Assembly (NCBI GenBank): GCA_030770545.1
Contig: CM061105.1
Coordinates: 7,671,001-7,735,000 of the forward strand
DNA from: Macropodus opercularis
Lineage: Eukaryota > Chordata > Actinopteri > Anabantiformes > Osphronemidae
Length of the DNA: 64,000 bases
Direction: 5' to 3'
Shown here in pieces: positions 24,401 to 32,565 of the stretch. The notes under the pieces were generated by a model, which saw only the letters and a program-made list of their open reading frames with translations, was not told the DNA's origin and did no database searches. A program made the translations under genes and the position numbers. Position 1 is the stretch's first letter. The number at the start of each line of letters is the position of its first letter.

Positions 24401-26019
24401 CTCGACATTTATGATCGAACCATGGAAAGCTCCCCAAGGACAACACGCTTTATGATTTGCGTGTTTAATCGCACAGACACACAAGTCTTTCTCCCAAGTG
24501 ACTGAGCAAAGTTGAAAGTTAGTTAATTATGAATAGAAGTGCACAGACGGAGCCATTACATCTCTGTGTCTCACTGAGGTTTAGTGGCAAGTGAACAAAA
24601 TAAATGCTCACATGACGCAAGTGACGACATGTGTAGTTAAATTGTCTAGTTCTGTTTACGGGATCTGTCTTGGGTGCTTCCTTTTGACCTTTTCACCTCA
24701 GGGGCAGGATGTTTTGGGACAGTTGACCTGCGTTTCTGCTAATACTGTCCTGTGTGGAGGAAAACTCTCCCTGTGAGGCTGAGCGTGGCCAGATTGTCAA
24801 GCTTGTTTACGACGGCGCCAGTTTACGAGCTTCGATTGGTTGATTCTCCAGACCAGTCGCTTTAGTACTGAGTCACCAGCACCAGACTGATCATTGTGTT
24901 TTGCCACCAAACTCCAAAGCGATTCAGCTGTTGGCAACACATGTCCCCTCAAACATGCAACACGTCGCACAACTTCAGGTTAAACTTGTTTTCTAATAAT
25001 TTCCATTAGTCTCAGGATCAAGTGTTGGTCCACGTTCTGTTCTGTTCTCATTTGTGGGTTATTGAAGAACATGGATAACATATTCGCTCTTTTGCTGCCT
25101 CTGCGAGTGATTGACACCTAATCTCCCCACTGGCAATCCCTCCCCACCGATGCACCATCACACAATCTATCTCAAAGGCTACAAGCAATCTGAGTGGCTG
25201 GTGAAATGCGATTTCCTTGCTATGATTTCTTTTGCTGTTACAATGTTCTGGCCTCTGCAGACAAGTTGCCTATTGGATGAGTCTGAACTATTCTAACACT
25301 GACTCAACCGCTCTCGTGTTGAGGGGTTTTCTTATTCTTTATCAGCCGAGTGAGGTTCTCAGCTCTGTCCTCGTCACACACGTCTGCAACCAGCCACTAA
25401 GCTGAAATTGAACTGCCATCAGTCCTTCCTTCATTCCACCCGTTGCTTTAGTGATGGTGATATTTTAGTGTTAGGTGGGTCCCTGGATGTTTTAATTAGT
25501 GTCAGTGTACAGTGAGTTCCTCCTTGTTACATTGGTTGGATGAAAGTGTGTGTTAGACCTGTAGCGGTTTTATTAAAGCCTTGGAGGTGAAGTGGTTCAG
25601 TGAGTCATATGTGTTTGCATGTGCAACTGTGAAGATCTGGCAGCGTAGCACACGGAGTGGAGGAAAAGCAGCAGGTTCAGGGAAGCTGGTAATCTTGTAT
25701 ATTAGGACTTGTGGCGTCTGACCCTATCTCAGCATTCACCAGGGAAACAGGGGGGGGGCAGTTAGACGCGTGGAGAAATGGAGCAGGGGGAGGGGGGGCA
25801 TCATTTGGACACGTGGGTGAGGAGGTGAGTAGTATATGGGGGGGTCACAATCAGCACCAGGTGTTCGAACCGACTAACCTGCTCAGAGAGCTGCTTGCCT
25901 CTGAGGAAGAAGCCCAGCAGGCAGCCAATGACTACGGCCAGCACAGACAGGATGAGCAGGCCGTTCTGCTTGCAGACATTCTTCACCCGCCCCCACACTT
26001 CATCCAGAGCCACCGCCAT
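8862..26019 (-). CDS. slc1a7: Excitatory amino acid transporter 5 (SLC1A7), complete, 11 coding exons
   Basis: Minus-strand exons 26019-25879, 22835-22756, 16576-16361, 14098-14056, 13735-13504, 13374-13275, 13130-12897, 12506-12312, 10059-9925, 9664-9565 and 9134-8862 splice to 582 residues plus TAA. SLC1 carriers cotransport glutamate with Na+ and H+ and countertransport K+; EAAT5 is retinal (photoreceptor/bipolar) with a large glutamate-gated chloride conductance. Visible: TM1 LLILSVLAVVIGCLLGFFLR, FPGELLMRMLKMLILPLV, the hairpin-1 serine run SSSATLP, the NMDGT sodium/substrate motif, hairpin-2 AASIGAAGIPQAG, and VDWALDRFRTMVNV with the substrate-binding Asp and Arg. The extracellular loop has N-glycosylation sites NGT and NFS. 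The C-terminus ETNV is the PDZ ligand typical of EAAT5 rather than EAAT1-4. The start at 26019 has A at -3 and G at +4, with no in-frame upstream ATG in the exon. Teleosts have two slc1a7 copies; I cannot say which this is. Confidence 0.97.
9442..9492 (+). repeat. (TG)n microsatellite in slc1a7 intron 10
   Basis: About 25 uninterrupted TG units; in the slc1a7 transcript it reads (CA)n. It lies about 70 bases downstream of the exon 10 donor. Confidence 0.97.
9565..9664 (-). CDS. slc1a7: slc1a7 exon 10 (TM8, substrate Arg)
   Basis: Acceptor gaccag|GGAT, donor GAGCAG|gtgaga. Encodes DRFRTMVNVMGDALATGIMA and HICRKDFVKEGEQ. The Asp and second Arg of DRFR are the substrate-binding pair typical of acidic amino acid carriers. 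Confidence 0.96.
9925..10059 (-). CDS. slc1a7: slc1a7 exon 9 (HP2)
   Basis: Acceptor cccccag|CATC, donor GGCTTT|gtaagt. Encodes SITATAASIGAAGIPQAG, the extracellular gate HP2, and VIVLTSVGLPTDDITLI. Confidence 0.97.
10060..12311 (-). other. slc1a7 intron 8, no gene seen
   Basis: A 2.25 kb intron. ORFs in it are short and unrelated to known domains. Confidence 0.6.
12312..12506 (-). CDS. slc1a7: slc1a7 exon 8 (HP1, TM7, NMDGT motif)
   Basis: Acceptor ttgcag|CTCT, donor ATCAG|gtacga. Encodes SATLPITFKCLLENN, IRFVLPVGATINMDGTALYE and AIFIAQVNNYELDFGQ. The NMDGT motif coordinates Na+ in this family. Confidence 0.97.
12897..13130 (-). CDS. slc1a7: slc1a7 exon 7 (TM5 end to HP1)
   Basis: Acceptor tccag|GTAT, donor TCCAG|gtaaaa. 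Encodes YFPFGIVFLVAGKILEMDD, KKLGFYAITVVMGLVLHG, ITKKSPIVYIRGILQA and the first half of the HP1 serine motif. Confidence 0.96.
13275..13374 (-). CDS. slc1a7: slc1a7 exon 6 (TM5)
   Basis: Acceptor ctcag|GAAT, donor ATATG|gtgaga. Encodes IMLGRMGPNGSALVNFCQ and LNEAVLKIVAIVIW. Confidence 0.95.
13504..13735 (-). CDS. slc1a7: slc1a7 exon 5 (extracellular loop, TM4c)
   Basis: Acceptor tttgaag|TATC, donor CATGG|gtaagt. Encodes YRTQRVPELIPKPT, the variable loop with NGT and NFS glycosylation sequons, and SEGMNVLGIVIFSATMG. An alternative acceptor ctcag 11 bases further in would break the frame. Confidence 0.93.
14056..14098 (-). CDS. slc1a7: slc1a7 exon 4 (43-bp small exon)
   Basis: Only 43 bases: NMFPANLVQATFQQ. 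Acceptor ctccccag|CAAC, donor CAGCAG|gtaggc. Phases match both neighbours and the segment matches human NMFPANLVEATFKQ. Confidence 0.95.
14099..16360 (-). other. slc1a7 intron 3, no gene seen
   Basis: A 2.3 kb intron without a recognisable exon. Introns at 9135-9564 and 12507-12896 likewise hold nothing beyond the repeat noted above. Confidence 0.6.
16361..16576 (-). CDS. slc1a7: slc1a7 exon 3 (TM2 end, TM3)
   Basis: Acceptor gctgcag|TT, donor ATTCG|gtaaga. Encodes LMSGLAALDAKCSSRLG, the TM3 segment YYLWTTFVAVVVGIVMVYII, then HPG and SSADALLDLIR. Confidence 0.96.
16577..22755 (-). other. slc1a7 intron 2 (6.2 kb), no gene seen
   Basis: Contains a short (AATC)n repeat at about 17331-17355 and a CAGA-type run near 17607. 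No coding exon or RNA gene recognised on either strand. Confidence 0.6.
17331..17355 (+). repeat. (CAAT)n tetranucleotide microsatellite
   Basis: About six tandem CAAT units inside slc1a7 intron 2. Confidence 0.85.
22756..22835 (-). CDS. slc1a7: slc1a7 exon 2 (TM2)
   Basis: Acceptor ttccag|GAG, donor TCCAG|gtaaca. Encodes EVKYFQFPGELLMRMLK and LILPLVVSS, the highly conserved start of SLC1 TM2. Confidence 0.96.
22836..25878 (-). other. slc1a7 intron 1 (3 kb)
   Basis: No coding exon seen. The part next to the exon 1 donor (25750-25850) carries several runs of G on the + strand, i.e. C-runs in the transcript. Confidence 0.6.
25879..26019 (-). CDS. slc1a7: slc1a7 exon 1 (start codon, TM1)
   Basis: ATG at 26019; residues 1-47 include the cytoplasmic N-terminus MAVALDEVWGRVKNVCKQNG and TM1. 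Donor GAGCAG|gttagt on the minus strand. The antisense strand here also carries an open frame, which is a shadow. Confidence 0.95.
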
Positions 26020-27109
26020 CCTCCACCGCCTCCTCCTCCTCCTGTCGCTTGTCCTGGTCCTGACTGCAACTTCGCAAGAGCCCTCAGAGTAAACCACCAG
26101 AGCAGCCCACCCGCTTCCGACTACTCAGCCATACAGGGCTGGCAGCCAGCACCACCGCTGGAGGAAGCAGCAGACTGTAAATGCTGGTGGCAGGTGGAGC
26201 GAGACAGAGGGACGCAGGCTGGAGAAGGAAAAGGTGCGATTGTGTGACAAGAAACCACCAAGAGAGGAGAAGATAAAAAGAAAAAGAATACGTGAAAAGT
26301 AAAGTTAAGAGGTACTCCTCAGGAGGTGAAGCGCTTCAGGAGTCTCTGCGCGCTGCCTCCGAGCTGCGTCCCGGGTTATTCCACATGAGACTAAGAGCAT
26401 CACGCAGACGCTCTGTCTCTGTCCGTCTGCGTCCGTCTCTCTCTGTCAGTCACTTCGTGCTCGGCCTGCCCCCGCCAACGCAAACGTTGCTCCTGGTGGC
26501 CAACAGGGGGCTCTGCGACAGCTGGTGGTATTGTCATCAGGGTTAATACTACGATCCTATTAGGCCGCGCTGCACGGCTCAGATCTAGGGCTGGATTAGA
26601 GAGCTCTCTGAACAATTGGACAGTGGATTGTTCCAGGCCATTTAAAACAGAGAAAAAAAAGAGAAAAAAACAACAACAAGACAAAAACAACACTGACATG
26701 AGGTAAATAACCATAGAGGAATAAACACGGGCTGTTGCCCTCAGATGATTTCTCTCCAGTCACTCTTCATCTTCATATACTGTATTAACAGCTTTCACAT
26801 AATGGATGATATTACTCTAATTGTAATCCCAGATGCCACATCTGCTGCGAGGCTGCTGCGTAATCCCTGACCGAGCTCTGGGGGGACGTCACGGGACGGG
26901 GATGCTGGGGGGGGCCCTGCATGCAGACGCTGCTGCAGGCTGAACTGCCTTTTCTAAAGTGGTCACTTTAAAGCCAGCGGGTGTTTTAGTCATAGATCAG
27001 GAAAAGGCGACGGAACAAACTGCTCACAGCTCCTCATCCTGTGGAAAACTGAGCCACCATAGCAGTTGTCACAGCAGTGACTGTGTTAAAGTGCCATGGA
27101 CATCTCATC

Positions 27110-27130
27110 TAAAAATATAACGCATTTGAA

Positions 27131-27177
<47 letters not shown>

Positions 27178-27201
27178 GCATTTGAAGTATATATATATAT
27201 T
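27110..27201. repeat. (AT)n tract with duplicated flank
   Basis: A 43-base AT dinucleotide run (27133-27175) is preceded and followed by the same short unit, GCATTTGAAGTATATATAT (beginning at 27122 and 27178), so the block looks like a two-copy tandem duplication whose copies differ in AT length. Confidence 0.85.
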
Positions 27202-30200
27202 CTCACTGTGAATCTTTCTAATGCAGACATTTCTTTCTGAAACCAGGTTTTGAATAAATTGCTCTACAAGCATTCCTATAACACATCAGCTGGAGCGCTG
27301 ACACGTGAAAAAATCAGTTTTACATGACATCTGGCACTCAGAGACGTCATTAGGAAGTAAACCGATCCACTGTCTCCAGGTATCCACACGTCTGCTTGCA
27401 GCATGCATAACGGCACAGCGCAGACAGAAATAACAACAATTAGTTTGTACTGGAGGAGGCTGTTTTGCATGGTTGCTGTGGAGCACGGGGCGGTCAGCAT
27501 TATCCCACGTGTGGGAGAGAGGAGAGATGAATGGGAGGAGAGGCAGCGGTGGAGCGTCATGTCTCTGCTCCCTCTCTTATTAATGGAGAAGCGATGAAAG
27601 GACAGAACACACTGCATTTAACCTGTGCGCGTTACATGTTCACACATTTCTGATGTGTGTGTGTGTTTACCATTCTGCATCTGTAGCGTGTCTTTGGGAA
27701 TATGGTCGACAAGCAGGTATGTGTTCCACGTCTATGTCGCGCCACAGTCCTCCACCAGTGTCACATAATCCCCTTTCTTCTGCCATTTTCCCCTGTTTCT
27801 GGATTGGACTGGCAGAGATAATCTGGGATTACAGCAGGCAGTCAGGCCTGGTGTGCTCCTCATTCATTTCCACGGGGCAGACGTGTTCGACATCCTCAGG
27901 TCATGTGTACGTCAGCATATTCCACCACATATCACCAAGGGCAGACATCAGCAGACCGTGCAGGTTGATGTGGAGCTGCCGAGTCGATCGCCATTAAACT
28001 AAATGAAGCGAGTGCTGACAAGACGACTCATTGACACGTTTGATTGACAGGCAAGAGATGGAGATGAAATCACCAACTGATCTGCAGCTGTTTTATATCT
28101 AGATTACACTGACGTAGCAGACTGCATGATGGAAAACACTGTCTGTGTGTGGCAGGACACATTCTTCTCTTTGACTAACTGCTCTACCGTGTGTTTGGCT
28201 CATAAATTCAGCGGCTAAACTGTGTCCATTTCAATCACAGACGTCGCTTTTGTCAACCTCTAGAATTTATGTCACGCACTTCCATGTAGTTCAGCAGCTC
28301 TGTGTCAGCCGTTAAGATGAGCACGGGCGAAGTGCAATGAGCACAACTGGATCGGGCTGGTGTTTGTGTAGAAGGACGGCATTAAGTGATTGTGTTGGTT
28401 ACTGGGTACATCCTAAAAATCCAATAAACCTCCATGTTCCAGACAATCAGCGCTTTGGAGAACAGGGGATCTTTATAGATTCCCAGCTGAGCACGATTGT
28501 TTGTCTAACCAAACATCTTTTCTTCAATATTCATTGAGTCAGTAATTTCCTTTTTATTATTATATATTTCATTCGTTGTGGTATTTGAAAATGACATATT
28601 TCACATTCCGGCCCCTCACTGATCTTCCGGCAGAGTGGTCTCATTAAAAATCTTCATGTGTATCTTACATATTTTATAATGATCGGCTGATCTTTACTTA
28701 CGTTTTATGTTTACATTACAAATGTGTAGCTTTAAATCTGTGCCAGTCGAGATTTGTGTATAGGATGAAACTATATCTCATGTGAAAACCTTTGTTGTAG
28801 GGACAGTGTTGTTGTAGTTTAGCACAATATAAATAAAACATTTTTGAGTTTAAATTTAGTTTGAGCTCAGTGGTTTTTTTAGGATGCACAAATGTTTTGG
28901 TTCTCTCTGAGAGCTCTTATCAACCTTGTTTCAACCTGCTGGAAGCTGTTTTGCTCTGGAAATGAAAGGAGAGAGTCCACTATTTCCAGCACCAAATGAC
29001 AACAAGGCGACTTCATTAGGGATTAGCACCTCGCCACAGCTGTCAGACTTTATAAAACAGAGATAAAGCAGAGGCCAGTACCACAGTCTTCACACATTGC
29101 TGTGTCTGCGAGGCTTAATTTGGGTTTAACGTGCACGGTGGCGCTTCGTTAATGGAGCTTTTTAGTTGGCAGATGGGAAGTGAAAACACACAAGTACAAA
29201 CCAACTAATGCACCATGTTAAATATCTGCTACATGTTTTCATCCTTCAGCCTTACATCGCTCTGAGTGATTTTGAAGTGTTTTTTTGTTTTACTGTGGCT
29301 TTAGATTTTAGAAAGTGATTGGTGAGAACTTTAATATAAGAAAAGGATCAATGATGAGTTTTCTCATGTGGTTCAGTAATGATCGGTTTCGTGTGCACAT
29401 TGCATATATTGACGTCATCAATAAAAGAGAAAGGAGAAAATAAAACACTGAGTGCTAATGGAAACACTGGCTCAGCTTACTCAAGACAAACACGGAGGTG
29501 TTTGGTGCATGTAAACAGACTCATACAAAAAAAAGGTTTATTCATTCTGAGAGTCCTAATTGACGCTCTTGTCATTCAGGCCCAACTCGTCACACTGTGA
29601 AGTGTTGAGGCCTGTATAACATATAAGTACAAAGCGTCTTTCTACGCTTTCTCTTCACTTTAAACTCTAATGAAAAATAGCCCATAATAATCAAAAGAAA
29701 TATCATCCAAGTAACAATGTCTGGATTTAGAACATTTATTAAGAAGATGACTGGAAGAGTCAAGCTCAGACTCTCTGGATCTGTCGGGTCGCGACTCACA
29801 TTGTCTACTGCAGCGTCATGGACCCTGTCAGCGTCCTGCTATTGCTGCTATGCAGAGTTGTACCTTGTGTGTGAACAACAAAACTGCAACGTAGTTAGAG
29901 CCGAAGTGACACAACGGACGAGTGTTAGTGAGGCTGTGAAGGTGCAGGGTTGTGTTTAAGCGTGAATAGACTCAGTGTGGTCCTCTGGGCTTTATTAGGA
30001 TCTCTGCGTTTTGCTGGATCCTGTCACTTTCTGCTGTGACCCTGGCCACGCCCGTCGTGACGTCATCTCCTGGTTTTCCTCCGCTGCTACCACATAATCA
30101 TAACCACATAGACGTGTTGAGTCGCTCCTCGTCAGTTTGCTGATCAGTTACCTTGTCAGTTCCTTTGCTGATAGTCTCAAACTCTTGGCAGCGCTGTTTT

Positions 30201-30718
30201 TGCATCTCTGGAAATACACAAGTTGTTTCATTATTAGCTGACACGACTGGCAACAACAGCACATGAAGTCCCACAACTCTGTCCGAGTCTGAATTTGTTA
30301 TTTGAATGCAGGCAGGGGTTCACTGCGTAAAAAGCTGTGGGACAGTGGCTGAGCTGATATTTTGCGGGTGTAGCAGTGAAGGAGGCGACAATAAAAGAGT
30401 GACAACAGCTGCATGAGTCCATTAGTGCATTCAGTCATGTTTGATGCATCCAATAATGACCTGCTGACTTGCTGTGACCTGCCTTGTCCACTGTCGTCAG
30501 GATGACTCAGCATCGAATACACACTAATACAGTAGGTGTCATTTATGGCACTTAGACCCACTGGTGTATTTTGCTGACTGTCAGTGTCAGTTCCACACAT
30601 TTAAACGCATCACTTTGCTATTAACCAGCTCAAACGAAATGAACACACATACTGTTGACTCATGGTGCACGTTGAGCGAGTTACGCATGCTGCGCGTAAA
30701 AGGATACGAAGAGAGAGA

Positions 30719-30784
30719 CTGTGTGTGAGAGAGAGGGAGAGAGAGAGAGAGAGGGAGCGAGAGGGAGAGAGAGAGAGAGAGAGA
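30719..30784 (+). repeat. (GA)n purine tract upstream of shisal2a
   Basis: Slightly interrupted GA dinucleotide run 200-265 bases before the shisal2a start codon; probably in the promoter or 5' UTR. Confidence 0.9.
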
Positions 30785-30839
30785 TCCAGTTTTCTTGGGG
30801 CACAAAGTTTTTCACCTCCGTCTGTGTCTTCACTCACCA

Positions 30840-30984
30840 GGAGGCTCTCGGCTGATGGGGCGCCGCACGTCGCCGCTGGTATAACGCAGGGCGCACGGCT
30901 CTGGCGATGCTGGGCTCCCCCTCGTCCCGCTAATCCGCGGATCACAAGTGTTTTGTCTTCGCTTCAATCTTTCCCGGCTGCAGC
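30840..30984 (+). promoter_or_regulatory. shisal2a: CpG-rich 5' region of shisal2a
   Basis: Locally GC-rich with many CpG (cgccgcacgtcgccg, ccgcgg) immediately upstream of the start codon. No TATA box identified; the transcription start is unknown. Confidence 0.4.
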
Positions 30985-31166
30985 ATGAGCGTGAGATGCA
31001 GCAGCTACTACAGCGCTGACGGGGCGTTCGTGGACGCGTTCTCCTGCCCCAAACCGGGAAACTCGGCGGCCGCTGTCTTCTGTTGCGGATTCAACGATGT
31101 TAAATATTGCTGCGATGATCCCAACAGTTTCTTCCCGTATGATTACCGATACATGTGGTGGCTGAG
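30985..31166 (+). CDS. shisal2a: shisal2a exon 1 (Cys-rich domain)
   Basis: Residues 1-61 with the CCGF...YCCDD motif and MWWL; donor CTGAG|gtaaga. Confidence 0.95.
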
Positions 31167-32157
31167 GTAAGAGCACATGAGATGCGTAAGTACTGCGCAG
31201 CTCCAACAGAATAACTTGTTTACTTTGGTCTTTGTACTATGCAGAAATGAAGGAGGCAGCACCTGCTCCACGCGCACGTGCTTTTATTATTTCTTAGTAA
31301 TATGCATTAAAAAAAAGCTTTTAAATGACATTTACTTCAGCTGCTTGACAACTTTTTTTCCATCCCACGTTTTTAGATGAGCTGTTTTCTAAATGTCATG
31401 ATTGGTTTGCGAAGGTTTCTTCATGCCTTTGATGACGGAATCCTGGGTTCAGCTAAGCCACAGTCAGGTTAAGTGGAGACTAGGAGGCGAATGCTTTTAT
31501 CTGCAGCACAGTGTGTGTGAAGGGTAGGGTCTCAGTCTCCTGCAGCCCCGTGAGAAGGAAACATAGTAGACAGATGTCCGCCTCTATTTCACTTTCTCAT
31601 CTCACTGGTCACATCATCATCCTGCCTCTCGTTCATCCTTATCTTGTTCCCTTTCCTCTCTTGTCTCCTCCTCTCCTCTCAGTATCGGCGCTCTGGTTGG
31701 TCTGTCCATTGCAGCAGTGGTCCTTCTTGCCTTCCTCATCACGGTATGTGTCCTCTGCTACCTCTTCATCGCCACCAAACCCAGTCGTCTTGACAACGGC
31801 CTGCCCCTCAGAGCACCAGGTTGGTACAGTAAATTTAGGCGCTGTTACTGTATTAACGCATGAGCGTGGGAACGCATTTAGCTGATTTTCTCTTTACAAC
31901 CTTCGGCGAGCAGTGCTGTGTGCACAAAATAGATGGTGCTGGATTTGGTGTAACTGGCTATTTACTCTTCAGCAGGAGAATCCAGCGATGCATGCAGCCA
32001 GGTGGCTTCAACCTGTGCTGCCGGTCCGCAGGGGTTTAGAAAACACTTTGTGAGCAGGAAGCTGGACTGTGATAACCAGCGGGCAGACCCTGAGCGCCTG
32101 TTCCAGAGGTGCTTCACAGCTACAGTCGCCGGTGTGCAAGTAGAAAGTCCTTTATAG
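30985..32157 (+). CDS. shisal2a: Shisa-like protein 2A (FAM159A), 3 exons, complete
   Basis: Exons 30985-31166, 31683-31819 and 31976-32157 give 166 residues (167 if the upstream tandem acceptor is used). The protein is a small single-pass membrane protein of the Shisa-like family, whose function is poorly known. Visible: N-terminal CSSYYSADG, the cysteine-rich motif FCCGFNDVKYCCDD, FFPYDYRYMWWL, the TM segment IGALVGLSIAAVVLLAFLIT followed by VCVLCYLF, and a tail with FRKHFVSRKLDC and RLFQRCFTATV, all matching human SHISAL2A in order. There is no N-terminal signal peptide, as in the human protein. The start has A at -3. It lies divergent from slc1a7, as part of the 1p32.3-like synteny. Confidence 0.95.
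31167..31682 (+). other. shisal2a intron 1, nothing recognised
   Basis: A 516-base intron ending in a strong CT-rich tract before the exon 2 acceptor. Confidence 0.7.
31683..31819 (+). CDS. shisal2a: shisal2a exon 2 (transmembrane segment)
   Basis: Acceptor after a long pyrimidine tract, ctctcag|TATC; donor CCAG|gttggt. Encodes SIGALVGLSIAAVVLLAF and VCVLCYLFIATKPSRLD. Confidence 0.95.
31976..32157 (+). CDS. shisal2a: shisal2a exon 3 (cytoplasmic tail)
   Basis: Acceptor cttcagcag is a NAGNAG tandem; the exon starts at 31976 (or 31973, adding one Ala). Encodes GESSDACSQVASTC, FRKHFVSRKLDC, RLFQRCFTATVAG and ends at TAG 32155-32157. The RCFTATV part matches human HCFMATV. Confidence 0.9.
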
Positions 32158-32354
32158 GCTGCTGAGAGACTTGCTTATGAGTAAACCAGCAGCCCAGAGA
32201 TCGACAGAACCACTGTATGAAGAACACTGTGACGCCCGCGACACAGCTACACGAGAGCATCTCGTGAAGTTGCCTTGATGTTTTGTTTCACCAAATTTCT
32301 TGCCTCCTCTGATGACAATGTTACGGCATCAAGCAACAATAATTTGCCGAAATG

Positions 32355-32360
32355 AATAAA
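32355..32360 (+). promoter_or_regulatory. shisal2a: Candidate shisal2a polyadenylation signal (AATAAA)
   Basis: Canonical AATAAA about 200 bases after the stop codon. Confidence 0.5.
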
Positions 32361-32535
32361 AATGAATTATCGCCAGTCCTCTTGGAAGATAATGAATTGA
32401 ATGAACTGACCTTCAGCTACGTTTTTAATTGAACGCTGCAAAATTTAAACTGACTATGAATTTACAGTCATAATGAACCCAAGTTCTTAATTGTATGGTT
32501 TAAATTTGCCTCAATAGGCAAAGCAGAGGTGCTGA

Positions 32536-32565
32536 ATGCACTTCCACTTACCAGTGGAAGTGCAT
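32536..32565. repeat. Perfect inverted repeat (13-bp stem, 4-base loop)
   Basis: ATGCACTTCCACT at 32536-32548 is followed by TACC and then its exact reverse complement at 32553-32565. Confidence 0.9.

Larger units (their letters stand above)
26020..30984. other. Head-to-head intergenic region between slc1a7 and shisal2a
   Basis: About 5 kb separating two divergent start codons. It must hold both 5' UTRs and promoters. The side near slc1a7 (26340-26480) and the side near shisal2a (30840-30980) are relatively GC/CpG-rich. It also contains an (AT)n block at 27133-27175 and a (GA)n block at about 30719-30784. No gene recognised. Confidence 0.6.

Noticed and set aside
25861..25885. GTTCGAACC resembling a tRNA/SINE B-box
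   Set aside because: It spans the slc1a7 exon 1 donor region; no A-box at proper distance and no cloverleaf.
25711..26247. 178-codon + strand frame with poly-Pro
   Set aside because: Antisense shadow of slc1a7 exon 1; the proline run is the reverse of an Arg-coding CGG/AGG stretch in the 5' UTR.
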